A program made the position numbers and the translations under genes. The notes below the pieces were generated by a model. The model did not search any database. It was not told the DNA's origin and saw only the letters and a program-made list of their open reading frames with translations. Below, in pieces: positions 1 through 11,061 of a DNA stretch of 64,000 nt. Source of the stretch: Biscogniauxia marginata (taxonomy: Eukaryota > Ascomycota > Sordariomycetes > Xylariales > Xylariaceae); NCBI GenBank assembly GCA_022695795.1, contig MU404107.1, positions 1 through 64,000 of the forward strand, in the 5' to 3' direction. The stretch's first letter is position 1. Each line of letters begins with the position of its first letter.

Positions 1-3000
1 CAAACCACCCCAACCCAAACCACAACAACACCCCCATCACTCCATTGACACATATCCCTCGCTCCCGGCCCGCGCGCGGGGGCCCCGCCCCCCCCCCCCC
101 CCCAGTTGAAGTTTGTCAACTCCGAAGGATTCTAAACCTGAGGGTTTAAGACGTAGGTTAGGTTAGTCAAGAAGCTTACCCTAGACCGATACCTCTGATT
201 GGCAAAGCAGCAATGCCGGAGAATGGGAATGCTACTGCATAATACTTGATGCATCGCCACCCCGCGCCAAGACAACAGCGCTGAGTCGTAGATAAACCGT
301 AGATCCTGACCTAGGAACTATAACTACCACGTACAAACTCCATTTACTTACCCTGACTACGGACCAGGCTAACCTAGACTTCTCTATAAGCTTATGTTGA
401 GTGTTCATAAGTGCTCTCCACTAACGCTTATTATGTTCTGTGCTTTTTCAATTATTTGAAGACCTAGTAGGTATGTAGTTTGAAGACACTCTCCCTTCTC
501 CCTCGCCCGGGGATGCAGCACCGGCTTGTTAATTGAGTGATATATATATATATACCTGAAGCTACGGCCTATCTTTAACTGATCCTCCGGCGAAACTGCC
601 TGCATACAATCTCTGCAGTTTCAAATGTTTTATCGATCTCCTACCCGCCAGCCGGCCTGCCCATCAGGAAGGTGATTTGCTCAATATAAAGCTGATACTC
701 TGATGCAAATGAACTTCCAGGCGAGGCATCTCCCGACACGGCGCAATATCATAAGTAATTTATATTATTTTTTTATGTTACAGTTGCTTAGCCGAGTTAT
801 AGTTAATCGGGAGAGACCTCTTACGTCCAGGGAGGAGGGAGTTCGATGCGCAAGGTAGACGAGAGACTGCTAGTGCTACTTTTAAAGGTCTCATAATCGT
901 ATGAGAGCCACATGATCATCGTATACCGCCAGCTTCACAGCGAGATAGTTATGTCAGCAGTTGTCAGATTGGTTGGTTCATAGATCCGGACAATCAATAG
1001 GTATCGAGAGAAAACCGTATCTTTTTGTAAGGCGATCTTGCTAAACCCTGTAAAATGCATTGTAACCGAGAATGTTTATCATGTCAATAGGAATTCTTGA
1101 AATTTAAGTACTTGTGCCACATGTAGAATATCACAGAATTAGAAAGTCGCGGCAAGATTTAATATAATAGTCCCAGCGAAGGGGAGAAACCGTCGCCTGA
1201 AGCAGAAGCTCGTAGAGTCAAGAAAACTACCTGAACTAGGTAAGAAGATCACTGTTTAACACGCGCTGTCGGACTGTCTAGGCATGACGTTCGTATCTAT
1301 AGTAGAGCTATAGTAGAAAACTTATTCCATCTGAGTATATGATGGATATGGAGGGTAATATGGTATGTTACTATCTTCGGTCACAGCTAACGGCTGACAA
1401 GTCGAAAGCTTGTATCTTTAATTTCCATTCTAGTAGGGTTATAAATATCAATTTATATCTATGTATTTCCTTCCGTAAAGGTTTATTCTATCTACCCACA
1501 TATGTATGTCTCTTTTTTACACTCCTATGCAGTATAGAAAAAAGTATTTATATTTTATTCGTTAATGTCTGCTCTGATTCCATCCATCGACCACATGAGA
1601 TGATAGTGAAGTTTTAAGGTAGGTAGGCCATGATGAATGTTCAAAGTGTAAGAAAATGAGATGTAATATACGACATCAAGTCGATATAAGGTGTAGTACA
1701 TACGATGTTAAATATAGACGGCGAAGTAGTATCCCCCAGCTAGCCGGTCGGGTCATGCATGGTACGCAAACCCCTGAAGTGAAAGGGGCAATGTTGGCTT
1801 ACACTACAAAAGATAAAGTATGGGATACGAACTGACAAATTTGAACGTAAGTTTTCAGTTCTCATGTGAGAGCATGGTTGCGTACCGAATAAACCCTCTC
1901 TTTTAAGGTCCTTGCGTGGTATGTGAGCGTTAACTGATTATTAGGTAATTGTTGGGTTAAAGGAGCTGTATGGAGTCAACCTCTCTCCTTCCACAGTAAT
2001 CAATAATTCCAGCTTACTAACTATTAAATAATATCTCTACGTCTCTTCGATGAGTGTCTCAAGTGCTACCCAAAGGGTTATTTATATGCGACTTGTCGCC
2101 AGGGGGGAAATGTCAAGGGTTCTTGCCAGTGGACGAGATACGACTATGCTTCGATAGAATAGGGGCGATGTAAGAAATAGGAGGAAAAGCAATTACTAAT
2201 CAGGAATATCAAGATATTATCCGGCTAGGTACTCGAAATCTACTGTATGGGCTACGCAATCCCTTTACGAATCTTTCTATAGGGAGCTTCTCGCCTCCTT
2301 GCTTTCCCACTAACGGTACGAGAAGACTTATTAAGGTAGGATCTAAGAAAATATCTACGAGTTTATCACAGGTACCACTTACCTACACCGGATATCTGGA
2401 AGGCTCCCATGGCAATCAGTAGAGATTAAATGAAGAAAGCACAGGTACAAGGTAATGAGTGTGTGGGTGTGTTATACCATCACGGGAAGGCGATCTCGTG
2501 GCAAGACGTCGATTCCATCATATATACCAACACCGTGGATGTAACTACCATACGCGATCATCGGAGTCTCCATGCATTGCAGGTGCATGTCCAAAGTACA
2601 GATATCTTTTTCGCCCGACCTGTAAAAGAAAACTCCTCTCCATCTTTTCGAATACAACATCCACGATTTCTCTCGATCCAGGCCGCTCGTTACCCTTCCC
2701 ACCCTCCCTTTTTTTGGACTGCCAAAATATCGTCAAAATTCACCCGTGTTAAGGGTTGATTCGATCTTTTCTTTGGTGACCATCCTTAGTACGGAACTCA
2801 TCGCAGTTCATTTCGCTCATTTCGGCTTTGGCACGATCTATGGGATCAGAAACAAGCAGCAGCGGCAGAGAAACGGCAGAGAACGACAACAACGACAATA
2901 CCTAAACACGTACACATACACGTACACGTATACTCGACTACGCACTCTCGTGAATACACTGATCCGTACATATACCGAACACCACCCCAGAAAATCTCAG

Positions 3001-3029
3001 CCTCTTTCGCTTACCGTCAACGCCTCAAA
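1..3029. other. gene-poor spacer
   Basis: I see no coding exon I can support here. The first 110 bases are low-complexity, ending in a G/C run and a long poly-C stretch (about 85-103). A short TA microsatellite lies at about 540-554. The body is moderately AT-rich with many stops in all frames. The last 200 bases, with repeated CACGTACA-type units near 2910-2935, are probably the promoter and 5' UTR of the CFEM gene. Confidence 0.6.
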
Positions 3030-3970
3030 ATGAAGTACATCATTTTCCTGCTCCTGCACGCCTCCCTCGCGAATATGCTGCAGTTGGACGTTGGGACTGA
3101 GCCCGGGCTGCCAAGTAAGCGAAAAGCGATGTTCATTTGTACTGTACCACTTAGCTAACATGTATCTCCCAAAGGTTGTGCTTCCCGCTGCATGGTCGAC
3201 AGCATGTTTGTCACGCCGTGCCTAGACATGAACTGTCTCTGCCACACGAAGGAGTACCAGCGGGTTAGTTGGCCACCCCTATAATCACCCCCTAGGACTA
3301 CCTACCTACCACGTACTCCCTGCCCATCTACTGTTATCCCCCCCCCCCCCTCTCACTCTCCCAATTCAATCTCCATACCTGCTCTGTTCTTTTTTCAATG
3401 AGGATAGCTGACCACGACCCCCATCCCCAGTCCCTATTTCAGTGCCTCTACTCGCAATGCGACCCCAACGACTACGGCCCGTCCCTCGGCCGCACCATCG
3501 CCGTGTGCATGGCCGCGGGGGCCGAGATCCACATGGTGGCGCCCGGCACGGTGGACCACGAGCTGCTGCGCGCCCGCGAGGCCGACTACCTCGCCGGGCG
3601 GCAGACGCTCCCCGAGGTTCCCGGCCTGCAGCTGCGGCAGGAGAGCGTCGGCGGCGGCGGGGATGGTGGTGCCGGTGGTGCTGGAGGTGCCAGCCCCATG
3701 ACAGTGACGACGACGGTGACGGAGCTCGTCACGCAGCAGCCACAGCAGCAGCCGCAGCCGCAGGACGTGTCCTCCTCGCCCGCCATCACGCCCTTCGTCG
3801 CGCCGAGCCCCATCACGCCCGCACCTGACCTGACGGCCACGAGCTCCCCCGACCGGCCCTGGATGATCACGCGGTCCGGATCGTCGCGCCCGCAGGCCTC
3901 GTCGTTCTTGGGGCTCGTGCTGTGCTTCGCGTTCATCATACTGCAGGACTACTGGATCAACGGGTACTGA
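3030..3970 (+). CDS. Secreted or anchored CFEM-domain protein
   Basis: Three exons, 3030-3114, 3175-3263 and 3431-3970, give 237 residues. The N-terminus is a signal peptide of about 15-20 residues starting MKYIIFLLLH. A CFEM domain follows at residues 30-84 with all eight cysteines (30, 34, 44, 49, 51, 63, 68, 84). It also has an aspartate (46) in the loop where heme-binding CFEM proteins carry their ligand. The middle is low-complexity Gly/Thr/Gln/Pro, and the C-terminus ends in a hydrophobic segment (about 217-229), so a GPI anchor or single membrane span is likely. Intron 2 has a CTGAC branch point just before its CCCCAG acceptor. Known CFEM proteins act in heme or iron uptake, adhesion or host interaction. 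Which applies here is not shown by the sequence. Confidence 0.85.
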
Positions 3971-4602
3971 AGTAGGTAATGAGAGAGAGATAAGATTATG
4001 TTTGTCTAGTTTTAGGACATCAAGGGGGGAAGAGCATGGATATTGAAGAGGTGCACTACTTACTCACACAAAGATAGAAAGCTAAGGAATGGATGGGAAA
4101 TACCTAAGTTAAACTTACAGGGGGATAGGTAACTTGTTATTAAAGGGTGGATGGAAGGCGGGTAGGTATTCGCGCTGTAAGGATTATTATCACATTCCGG
4201 CTTTCTATACTAATTCAATGATGAGTATTCGATGGATTCGCCTATGTCATAACTTGTTTCGTTGATACATGAAGTTTGTGACTTGGAGTCGTAGTTCGCT
4301 TCTGTCGGTAGAGGTGTTGTATATGCATTGGGTATGGGTTTTATGACGTTCCTTGGTGACATCAGGAGGGAGTAAGAAGTCTGGGTGTTTCAGGGGCTGC
4401 TAATTATTCATGTGCGCTCCAAACAACGAGGTCGGCTCGGATAGGAGCGGTATTACTAATCTATATGCATTATCTTGGGTATCATATATCGACTTGAAGC
4501 TGGAAATGGTAGGAGGCTCAGACATGCCCCTTTCATTGAGGGAATGCCAGAAAGCCAGCTCGACCGGATTAAAGATAAATATTCCGTTAAACGTCTCTCT
4601 GT
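3971..4602. other. intergenic, two 3' ends
   Basis: This spacer lies between the convergent ends of the CFEM gene and CMS1. It should hold both 3' UTRs. A 91-codon minus-strand reading frame (4400-4675) overlaps the CMS1 stop but has no recognisable content. Confidence 0.6.
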
Positions 4603-5647
4603 TCAGTAAAATAGTAGCTGGAGAGGCTTCTCCGGGTCCGTGTATCTCTCCTTGAACTCGGTCCGGGCTAGCCAACGCGCGAGGGGCAGCATGGTGTCCT
4701 TCATATCCATGATGCCTCGCTTCTTCTGGTCGATGTGTGAGGCGTCAACAATGAGACGCTCGAGATTATCCAACCTCAACGACCCTGTATTTCGTATTAT
4801 TAGTCGGAAATGTTCTCCCATCTTTAGCTTAAAGACACGTGGGCTTTCTTTTTATCATATTTCTATTTTTTTATATAACTTACCGCTTTCTACGAGATCG
4901 TTCAACCGCACCGGCGTACCGACCGCGATGCCCGTACGATGTTTCTGGAGGAATTGCTTGCTATCCTCGATCTTGATGTGCTTGGCGAACTGGGATTGAA
5001 TTTAGTATTTGTGTAATCCTGATAATGACGGGAGAAATAAACAAAAAAAGGAAAAAAAGTCCTACAAGCTTTGCGACGGCGTTATTTTTCTTCTGGTATT
5101 TTCTGACGGCTCTGTGCTCTGTTAGCCACACACGTCCAGGAGGGAGCAAAGCGACAAGTGATATGGTTTTACCTCACAAGGTCTGCAGCTCTTAACCCAG
5201 CGCCGGCTACGATGATGGTGTGAGGTGAGCCGTTCTGCTTAGGTGCTTCGCCCATCTGCTCCGGCTTCTCAGCGTGAGCCTCTAAAAATGAAGGCAAGTT
5301 CTCTAAGCTCCGTAGCTCCTGAAAAGAGGTGGTATCCCTGATCGCATTCGCTGCCAAAAAAAAGTAAGCTAAATGAATTTTTCTTGAGAGAGGTGCTGCA
5401 TGTCGTAGACTTTACGTGATATGTCCAGACCGGAAAGCTCCACAGGCGTGAGGTCGGTCCCGAATCTTCTCGTCTTCTGCGCAAGATGGTCCGCTAGCAA
5501 GAAGCTGTCCAGAGACGCAATTTTCTTGTTCAGCCCGGCTTCTATGTCGAGGTCAAAGTCATCCTGCTCGACCGTCGGCTTCTTTCGCTTGCGCGCTCCT
5601 CCTTCGTCTTCACGGGCTCGCTTCTTGGACTTCGCCTTAGAAGCCAT
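4603..5647 (-). CDS. cms1: CMS1 ribosome small-subunit biogenesis factor
   Basis: Five exons on the minus strand (5647-5416, 5350-5173, 5111-5066, 4989-4884, 4784-4603) give 247 residues. A lysine/arginine-rich nuclear N-terminus precedes the CMS1 domain. Family landmarks are visible in order: HTIIVAGAGLRAADLVR, AKLFAKHIKIED, GIAVGTPVRLNDLVES, RLIVDASHIDQKKRGI, and the typical end of EKPLQLLFY. The domain resembles a DEAD-box RecA half without catalytic motifs. Yeast Cms1 and human CMSS1 associate with 90S/U3 pre-ribosomes in the nucleolus. Every junction keeps phase, and several introns carry CTNAC branch points. An in-frame ATG at 5680 would add 11 residues; I chose 5647 because the basic run starts there, but either is possible. 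Confidence 0.9.
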
Positions 5648-6057
5648 AATTTCTGACCTTGCCGGTTTTCCGTGAGACATTCTGATGGAGGGTATGTCAC
5701 CGATATTCCTGCGTTTTTCACTTTTCTTGAAATGTGACAATGTGGTGAGTGGGTGAAATGCAGGGGAAGAAATTCCCAAGTCTGGTTAGATGCAAAGCTT
5801 TTTCTGCAGATTTTGACGTAATGGTATATCGGGAGAATATGCGATTATCGGGGCGCCATCCCACCAGCACCCCACCACCGACAAAATTGCCCCGCGTCGC
5901 CGGACGAGTTACACGACTACTTACTTGTCCATCCTCTCTACGTATCTATAAATTATCTGCGAGACGCCAGTCCCTCCCTCTAGTCGCCCCCTAAAATTTG
6001 ACCTGACCAGAGCTCAATTCGTATTACAGGGATCGTCCATACACCTTCTCTGTCGCA
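5648..6057. promoter_or_regulatory. Divergent promoter region of cms1 and AspRS relic
   Basis: About 410 bases separate the cms1 start (leftward) from the former start of the aspartyl-tRNA synthetase copy (rightward). No specific site is recognised. The right half may be decayed along with the pseudogene. Confidence 0.4.
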
Positions 6058-7443
6058 ATGTCTGAACCTCCCGTCGACAAGCCGCAGGAGTCGAGCGCGG
6101 CCCCGCCAGCCGAGGGAGAATGCTGCTGCCGCTCAGAAGGCAGCTAGTGAAGCTACTGTCCAGAATTCCCTTGAGCCCGTAAAGAGCTGTCGTGTGAGCG
6201 ACTACGAATTGCACCTGACAAAGTGCTACCTAATTGCTCCTGGACCAGAGGTCCTCAGCCTAGGCCTCAATGCTTCGAACCGGGCTATATATAGCAAGCT
6301 TCGAGGATGAAGACCCGTCACAGCCGCCGCCACCAACAGAGGGCGTAGAGGACCTTTTTATCACTGACGGCAGTTCTGCACCCTCGGCGAGTTTATCCCA
6401 CCCATCTTAACAACCCAGTGATGCACAAGCGAGCCCTGTGCAGCAAGCCATTGCTGATGTCCGTATGGCTGTGCGAAAGCTATTCAGCGAATTTCTCGAC
6501 TCCAAGGAGACTTTGTCCAATTCGAGGCGCCGTGTTTGATTGGCGCAGCCTCTGAGGATGGTGCAAATGTGTCTTCTCTCCCGTATTTCGACACAAAAGC
6601 TTTCCTAGCCCAGTCCCCCAATTTTACAAGCAATTCGAAATTTCTAGTGCTCGCGAACGAGTATACTGCATCGGTCTCGTATTTAGAGTAGAGAATTCTA
6701 ACACGCCGAGGTACATGACAGAGGTAAGGGATTCTACTAACCCTCGATGGAGACCGGGTGACTAACGGCAGCCGCAGTTCACAGGTCTCGATATGGAAAT
6801 GGAAATCGAGGAGTACTATCATGAAGTCCGTGACATGATCGAAGGACTCATGCTCTATATATTCCGAGGCCTCGAAGATAGATGCAAAGAGCAGATCGAA
6901 TTGATCCGCGTTATTTACTCGTCTGACGAGTTCATCTTACCTGAGCCTGGAAAAGAAGTCCGGCTTACATTCGCCGAGGGTCAAAAACTCTTGCGCGAAG
7001 AAGGTCCTGAGAAGTACCGCAACGTCAGTGATGAAGACGATATGAGCACGCCCTAGGAAAAGGCCCTGGGCACGTTGGTCCATCAGAAGTTCAACATCGA
7101 CTTCGACGTTCTCGACAAATTCCCCGAGGGTGCTCGTCCCTTCTACACGCTCGAGGATCTCTTGAACTCAAAGGTCACCAACGCCTATGACTTCTCCATG
7201 CGCGGCTAAGAGATCCTTTCCGATCCACCTCCCGGAGTTGCTCGAGCTCTCATTCGCAAGAAGGCCATCCATCCTACCAGCCCTGGCATCAAGGATTTTG
7301 TCGATGTGTTCAGCTCGGCCGGTGTGCCACCCCACGGAGGAGGCGGTATCGGTTTGGACCTAGTTGTGGCCTTTTACCTCAACCTGCCGAGCGTTGCCCT
7401 TGCGTGCTACTACCCCAGGACGCCCAATCGGCTCTTGCCCTAG
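6058..7443 (+). pseudogene. Decayed cytosolic aspartyl-tRNA synthetase copy
   Basis: The window holds a nearly full-length relic of class II AspRS (Dps1-type). It starts MSEPPVDKPQ at 6058 and ends PRTPNRLLP plus stop at 7443, where real AspRS ends. Recognisable blocks include DTKAFLAQSP near 6590, the class II stretch VFRVENSNTPRYMTE, FTGLDMEMEIEEYYHEVRD from 6780, GARPFYTLEDLLNSK near 7130, and GGGIGLDLVVAFYLNLPSV near 7330. A plausible intron (about 6722-6778) is still present, so this is a DNA duplicate or relic, not a retrocopy. Damage includes an early frameshift near 6122, a TGA near 6307, TAG at 7054, TAA at 7207, and loss of the conserved GAQRIH segment near 7220. Many changes are C-to-T in type (P to L, A to V, H to Y, Q to stop), as RIP produces. 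A functional copy must exist elsewhere. Confidence 0.88.
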
Positions 7444-8159
7444 AGGTACGGCTCTGCCGAGTTTTATCATCCAGATGTACAGAGAGTAAAGCTACGGGAT
7501 AGATGACAAAAAATTACTATTTGCATAGGCCTTTGCAGCCGTTCGCTTTGGTGAGTTGTATGGGCTATGTGACTAAACTGAGAATAACACTGTGGTACTG
7601 AGGGATGGTGATTGTAATAACGATGGCGCAGGAAATCTGGAACTAACAGAAAAGAATTGATTTTGACATCGACCACCTCACAGTACTGATAAAGGGGGTT
7701 ATACTCTAACCGCCCGAAAATTAGGTGTTGGAAGAACTCATGTCGAATGAGGAGTTAGTCGTAAATGAATACCATGTAGGTAGGTATTGCTGCCCGTTAG
7801 AGTACTAACATGTATAGCGCAAAATTTAGTACTATCCCGAAAACTCGTTAGCGGCGTCTGCATAGAGCGGAAGAGCCCCCACAACGGTCGCTGAACAGGC
7901 CGCAGTCCCACTAAAATTTTCTGTCTCCAGGCAAACTTGGGAATTAGGTACATCGTGAGGATAGTACCTTTTTTTTTTCACCTCCCTCTTCCCCTTTTCT
8001 TCCTAGTTCAACCTCGAAATTTACCCAACCAAGAATCTTGCAATCTATACCGAGTTACAGGGAACTCACAGCGTGTTTGTTAAATCCGACCTCACCCACC
8101 ATCGAGACTACACTCGGGAAGAAGGATCGTCGTCTATCTACCCGTCCATTCCGCCCATA
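7444..8159. other. intergenic, promoter side of nop6
   Basis: No coding content is recognised. The last 200 bases contain a poly-T run and a CT-rich stretch (about 7969-8010), typical of fungal promoters, leading into the NOP6-like gene. Confidence 0.5.
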
Positions 8160-9359
8160 ATGAAGCGAAAATCCGAGGACGAACATGCCGCCGTCGCGGC
8201 GGCGGTCGCGGCAAAGGAAGGGTCTAAGAAGCGCAGACGCCTGAGCGAAGGGGATGAGATCTCGAAGCCCGAGAAGAAGAAGTCGTCGTCAAAGTCCAAG
8301 GACAAATCGAAGAAGGACAAGAAGCACAAGCACAAGGAATCCTCCTCCTTCTCCTCCGAAGCAGTAGCGACAGCAGCAGCGGAAGAAGATGACGGAGATG
8401 TTCCCGTGGCGGGAAGAAGAACTCGGCTCGGGGCGGAGGAGCAGCCTAATGATAATAAAAGCGATGAGGGAGCATCAGGCGAAACGGCACCGGGAGAGCC
8501 CACGGACAAGTCCTCCGAGAAGAAGAAAAAGAGCAAGAGCAAGAAGAGCAAAGTCCCTACAACCGAAGGCACCACAACCACTACCACCACCTCCACCACC
8601 TCCGCCTCCACAGCGGCGACAGCAACAGCGACAACAAACGAATCCTCCTCCGACCAGCCCTCCGCCGCCGCCGACGTCACCAACGTCACCACCGGCAATA
8701 AGAAATCCCGCTTCATAGTCTTCGTAGGCAACCTCCCCTACGCCGCCACCGCGTCCCAGATAACGGCGCACTTCGCCGCCGTGCACCCGATATCGGTGCG
8801 GCTGCTGCACCGGCGGTCGGACCCGACCCGGTCGCGCGGCGTCGCCTTCGTCGAGTTCGCGCGCTTCGACCACATGAAGACCTGCCTCAAGACGCTGCAC
8901 CACAGCACCTTCTCCTGCCCCGCCTCCGCGTCTCCTCCGTCCGGTGGTTCTCCTACTGGGGGTAATATGGGCAAGGATAACAAGGGCAGACGACGAGGAG
9001 GAGGAGGAGGCAAAGGGGGTAGAGGGGGTAGGAGCCATTACGACTACGGTGGTGATGGTGGTGGTGGCGACGATGGTGGAGAGCAGCCCAAGATGGAGAC
9101 GCGCAAGATCAACGTCGAGCTGACCGCTGGCGGAGGCGGCAATACGGGCTTCAGGAAGGAGAGGATCCAAGCTAAGAACGAGAAGCTCAATGAGGAGCGC
9201 GCGCGGAGGGCGCAGGAGCTGGAGAAGGCCAAGGCTAAGAAGGGGAAGGGAGATGGAGGGGACAACGGCGGAGAAGAGCACGGCGAGGATGAGAAAGCCC
9301 GTGGCATAGAGGATGCTGTACACCCGAGTCGCAGAAGAATGGTTCCCGGTTCCTCGTGA
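8160..9359 (+). CDS. nop6: NOP6-like nucleolar RRM protein
   Basis: A single exon encodes 399 residues from MKRKSEDE. The frame is open for 29 codons further upstream, but the basic nuclear-protein start fits best. The first 180 residues are charged and low-complexity (KKRRR, KKKSSSKSKDKSKKDKK, Thr/Ser runs). One RRM follows at about 185-255, with RNP2 FVGNLP and RNP1 RGVAFVEF. A Gly/Arg-rich linker separates it from the C-terminal RKINVELTAGGGGNT block and a basic helix (KERIQAKNEKLNEERARR). That C-terminal block is what points to yeast Nop6, which works in 40S biogenesis at the 90S pre-ribosome. The Ser/Thr and GGN repeats explain the long open frames on the opposite strand here. Confidence 0.82.
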   Translation: MKRKSEDEHAAVAAAVAAKEGSKKRRRLSEGDEISKPEKKKSSSKSKDKSKKDKKHKHKESSSFSSEAVATAAAEEDDGDVPVAGRRTRLGAEEQPNDNKSDEGASGETAPGEPTDKSSEKKKKSKSKKSKVPTTEGTTTTTTTSTTSASTAATATATTNESSSDQPSAAADVTNVTTGNKKSRFIVFVGNLPYAATASQITAHFAAVHPISVRLLHRRSDPTRSRGVAFVEFARFDHMKTCLKTLHHSTFSCPASASPPSGGSPTGGNMGKDNKGRRRGGGGGKGGRGGRSHYDYGGDGGGGDDGGEQPKMETRKINVELTAGGGGNTGFRKERIQAKNEKLNEERARRAQELEKAKAKKGKGDGGDNGGEEHGEDEKARGIEDAVHPSRRRMVPGSS

Positions 9360-10075
9360 TAAAACCCCCTTCCTCTTTGATTACAGCATAGCATGTACTC
9401 GCATGACTTCACAAGACAGCAAAATTAAGCATGAACGATCTGAAATGCCATATGTAATTCTCTTCCATGCTTGCAGTGAAAACGAAAAATAAAATAAAAT
9501 AAAACTCAATTCCCCTCTTGTAAATGTGATATCTACCGAATCATGGAAAAAGGTGAGTCCAAATTCCTCTGGTGGTGTGCTGCAAAGATCAGCGAATTTC
9601 TGCTCGAGGGCAAACATTGGCTGGCATAAGAGCCGACTGAACCTGATGCCTGAATCTCAAATCTGGCTCGCACCAAGATTATGGAGAGACAGACGGACCA
9701 GAAGTATATCAAAGCTCGAAGACACCAAAGGGTGCTGAACCAATGTTTCCGAAGTCAAGGCCAGTCAATTACCACCTACGATCAACAGACCGCAATCTCA
9801 TAACTTTCTTGTCTCCTTCTCTTCACCTGGGTTCCACCTATGCCTCTTCCCTCAACACCAACAAAGAGGCCATCGCCGTCCAAAGATCTGGGGGGTATGT
9901 AGAGTTCAAGGAATAAGAGGACGCTGGCCAATGTGAAGAGGCCAAAACACGTCGATTCCTAGTCGAGAATAGTCTTCTTTCCTATGTCCGCCAAGAACGC
10001 CAACTCTGCTCACGAAGTTTTCTCTCTCGATCCATCAAACATTATGTGCTGTAGGCGTCTGCAAAAAAAAAAAAC
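9360..10075. other. intergenic, convergent 3' ends
   Basis: The spacer lies between the convergent ends of nop6 and the Rac gene. It contains an AAAATAAAATAAAATAAAA run near 9485, possibly a poly(A) region for nop6. No exon is recognised. Confidence 0.5.
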
Positions 10076-11061
10076 CTATAGGATCGTGCACTTCGATTTC
10101 TTTACCTTGGTCTGAACAGGTCGGGGGTTCAAGACGGCGCTAGTAGCCACGTCAGTACACTCATATTTGACAAATCTGCCCGGTTCTTGCTTACCGGATA
10201 GCCTCGTCAAAGACGCTCTTAAGGTTTCTTTGCGTCAGAGCAGAGCACTCAAGGTACTTGTGGGCGCGGATCTCTTTGGCACAAACCAAAGCTTGGTCGT
10301 AGGAAACTGGCTCCATTCGCTTCGCTCGAAGGCTCTCCAGGGTGGCTGGGTCCTCTCGCAGATCCAACTTGGTACCAACTAGGATAATAGGGATGTTCGG
10401 CGCGTGATGGTCGATCTCGGGATACCACTGTAAAACATCAAGTTAGTACCCAAAAGATGAAAGAAAATAAAAGCCGCTTTGGGGTGTTATTCCTCGAGGG
10501 GGGTTCTCACCTTAGCTTTGACGTTGTCGAAGGAAGGCGGGCTGACGATGCTGAAGCAGATCAGGAAGACATCAGTCTGGGGGTAGGAGAGCGGTCGCAG
10601 TCGGTCGTAATCCTCCTGTCCAGCAGTATCCCACAGACCAAGGCTGATAGGCTTTCCGTCGACCATCACACTAGCTGAGTAGTTGTCAAACCTAATCGCC
10701 TCGAGGTCAGTAGGTGCGCAGGAAGTGAGATGCAAGGGCTTAGGTAGGCAACTAACACCGTGGGAATGTATTCGCCTGGGAAGGCATTTGTGGTGTACGA
10801 GATGAGCAGGCATGTCTACTTCCGATGTTAATTTTCGGGCGTGACAGGTCATTAGATGTTTGAGAAGTCTGTAGTAAAACGGACCTTGCCGACAGCACCG
10901 TCACCAGTAACGACACACTGCAGAAAGAACTAAGTTAGCCTGAGGGTTGCCACGCAAAAGGGGAGGGAAAGGGGAACAGGAATGACGATGATGATGACGA
11001 TGACGATGAAAATAGTTTGTCACCAACTTACCTTCAGAGACTGGACACCTGGAGCTGCCAT
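10076..11061 (-). CDS. rac1: Rac-type Rho GTPase
   Basis: Six exons (11061-11032, 10917-10885, 10815-10757, 10691-10511, 10427-10195, 10139-10076) give 199 residues, the usual Rac length. The P-loop GDGAVGKT is at residues 15-22, switch I runs through the PGEYIPTV segment before FDNY, switch II has [14 protein letters not shown] (61-74), and the base-binding motifs GTKLDL and CSAL are present. The end is KKSKCTIL, a basic patch plus CAAX box whose final Leu predicts geranylgeranylation and plasma-membrane attachment. The stretch [19 protein letters not shown] and the [19 protein letters not shown] segment separate it from Cdc42. Fungal Rac controls polarised growth, branching and NADPH oxidase. 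Exon 1 is only 30 nt. All introns are 55-114 nt and phase-consistent. Confidence 0.96.

Noticed and set aside
2430..3033. Cluster of 60-109-codon frames upstream of the CFEM gene
   Set aside because: Several frames on both strands are open at once, with no splice logic or conserved motif.
4400..4675. 91-codon minus-strand frame overlapping the CMS1 end
   Set aside because: CMS1 ends in another frame at 4603 with its typical C-terminus. This frame has no recognisable content.
8138..9412. Long open frames on both strands over the NOP6-like gene (up to 282 codons)
   Set aside because: They arise from repetitive Ser, Thr and Gly codons of the real gene and translate to Val/Gly/Ser runs without family content.
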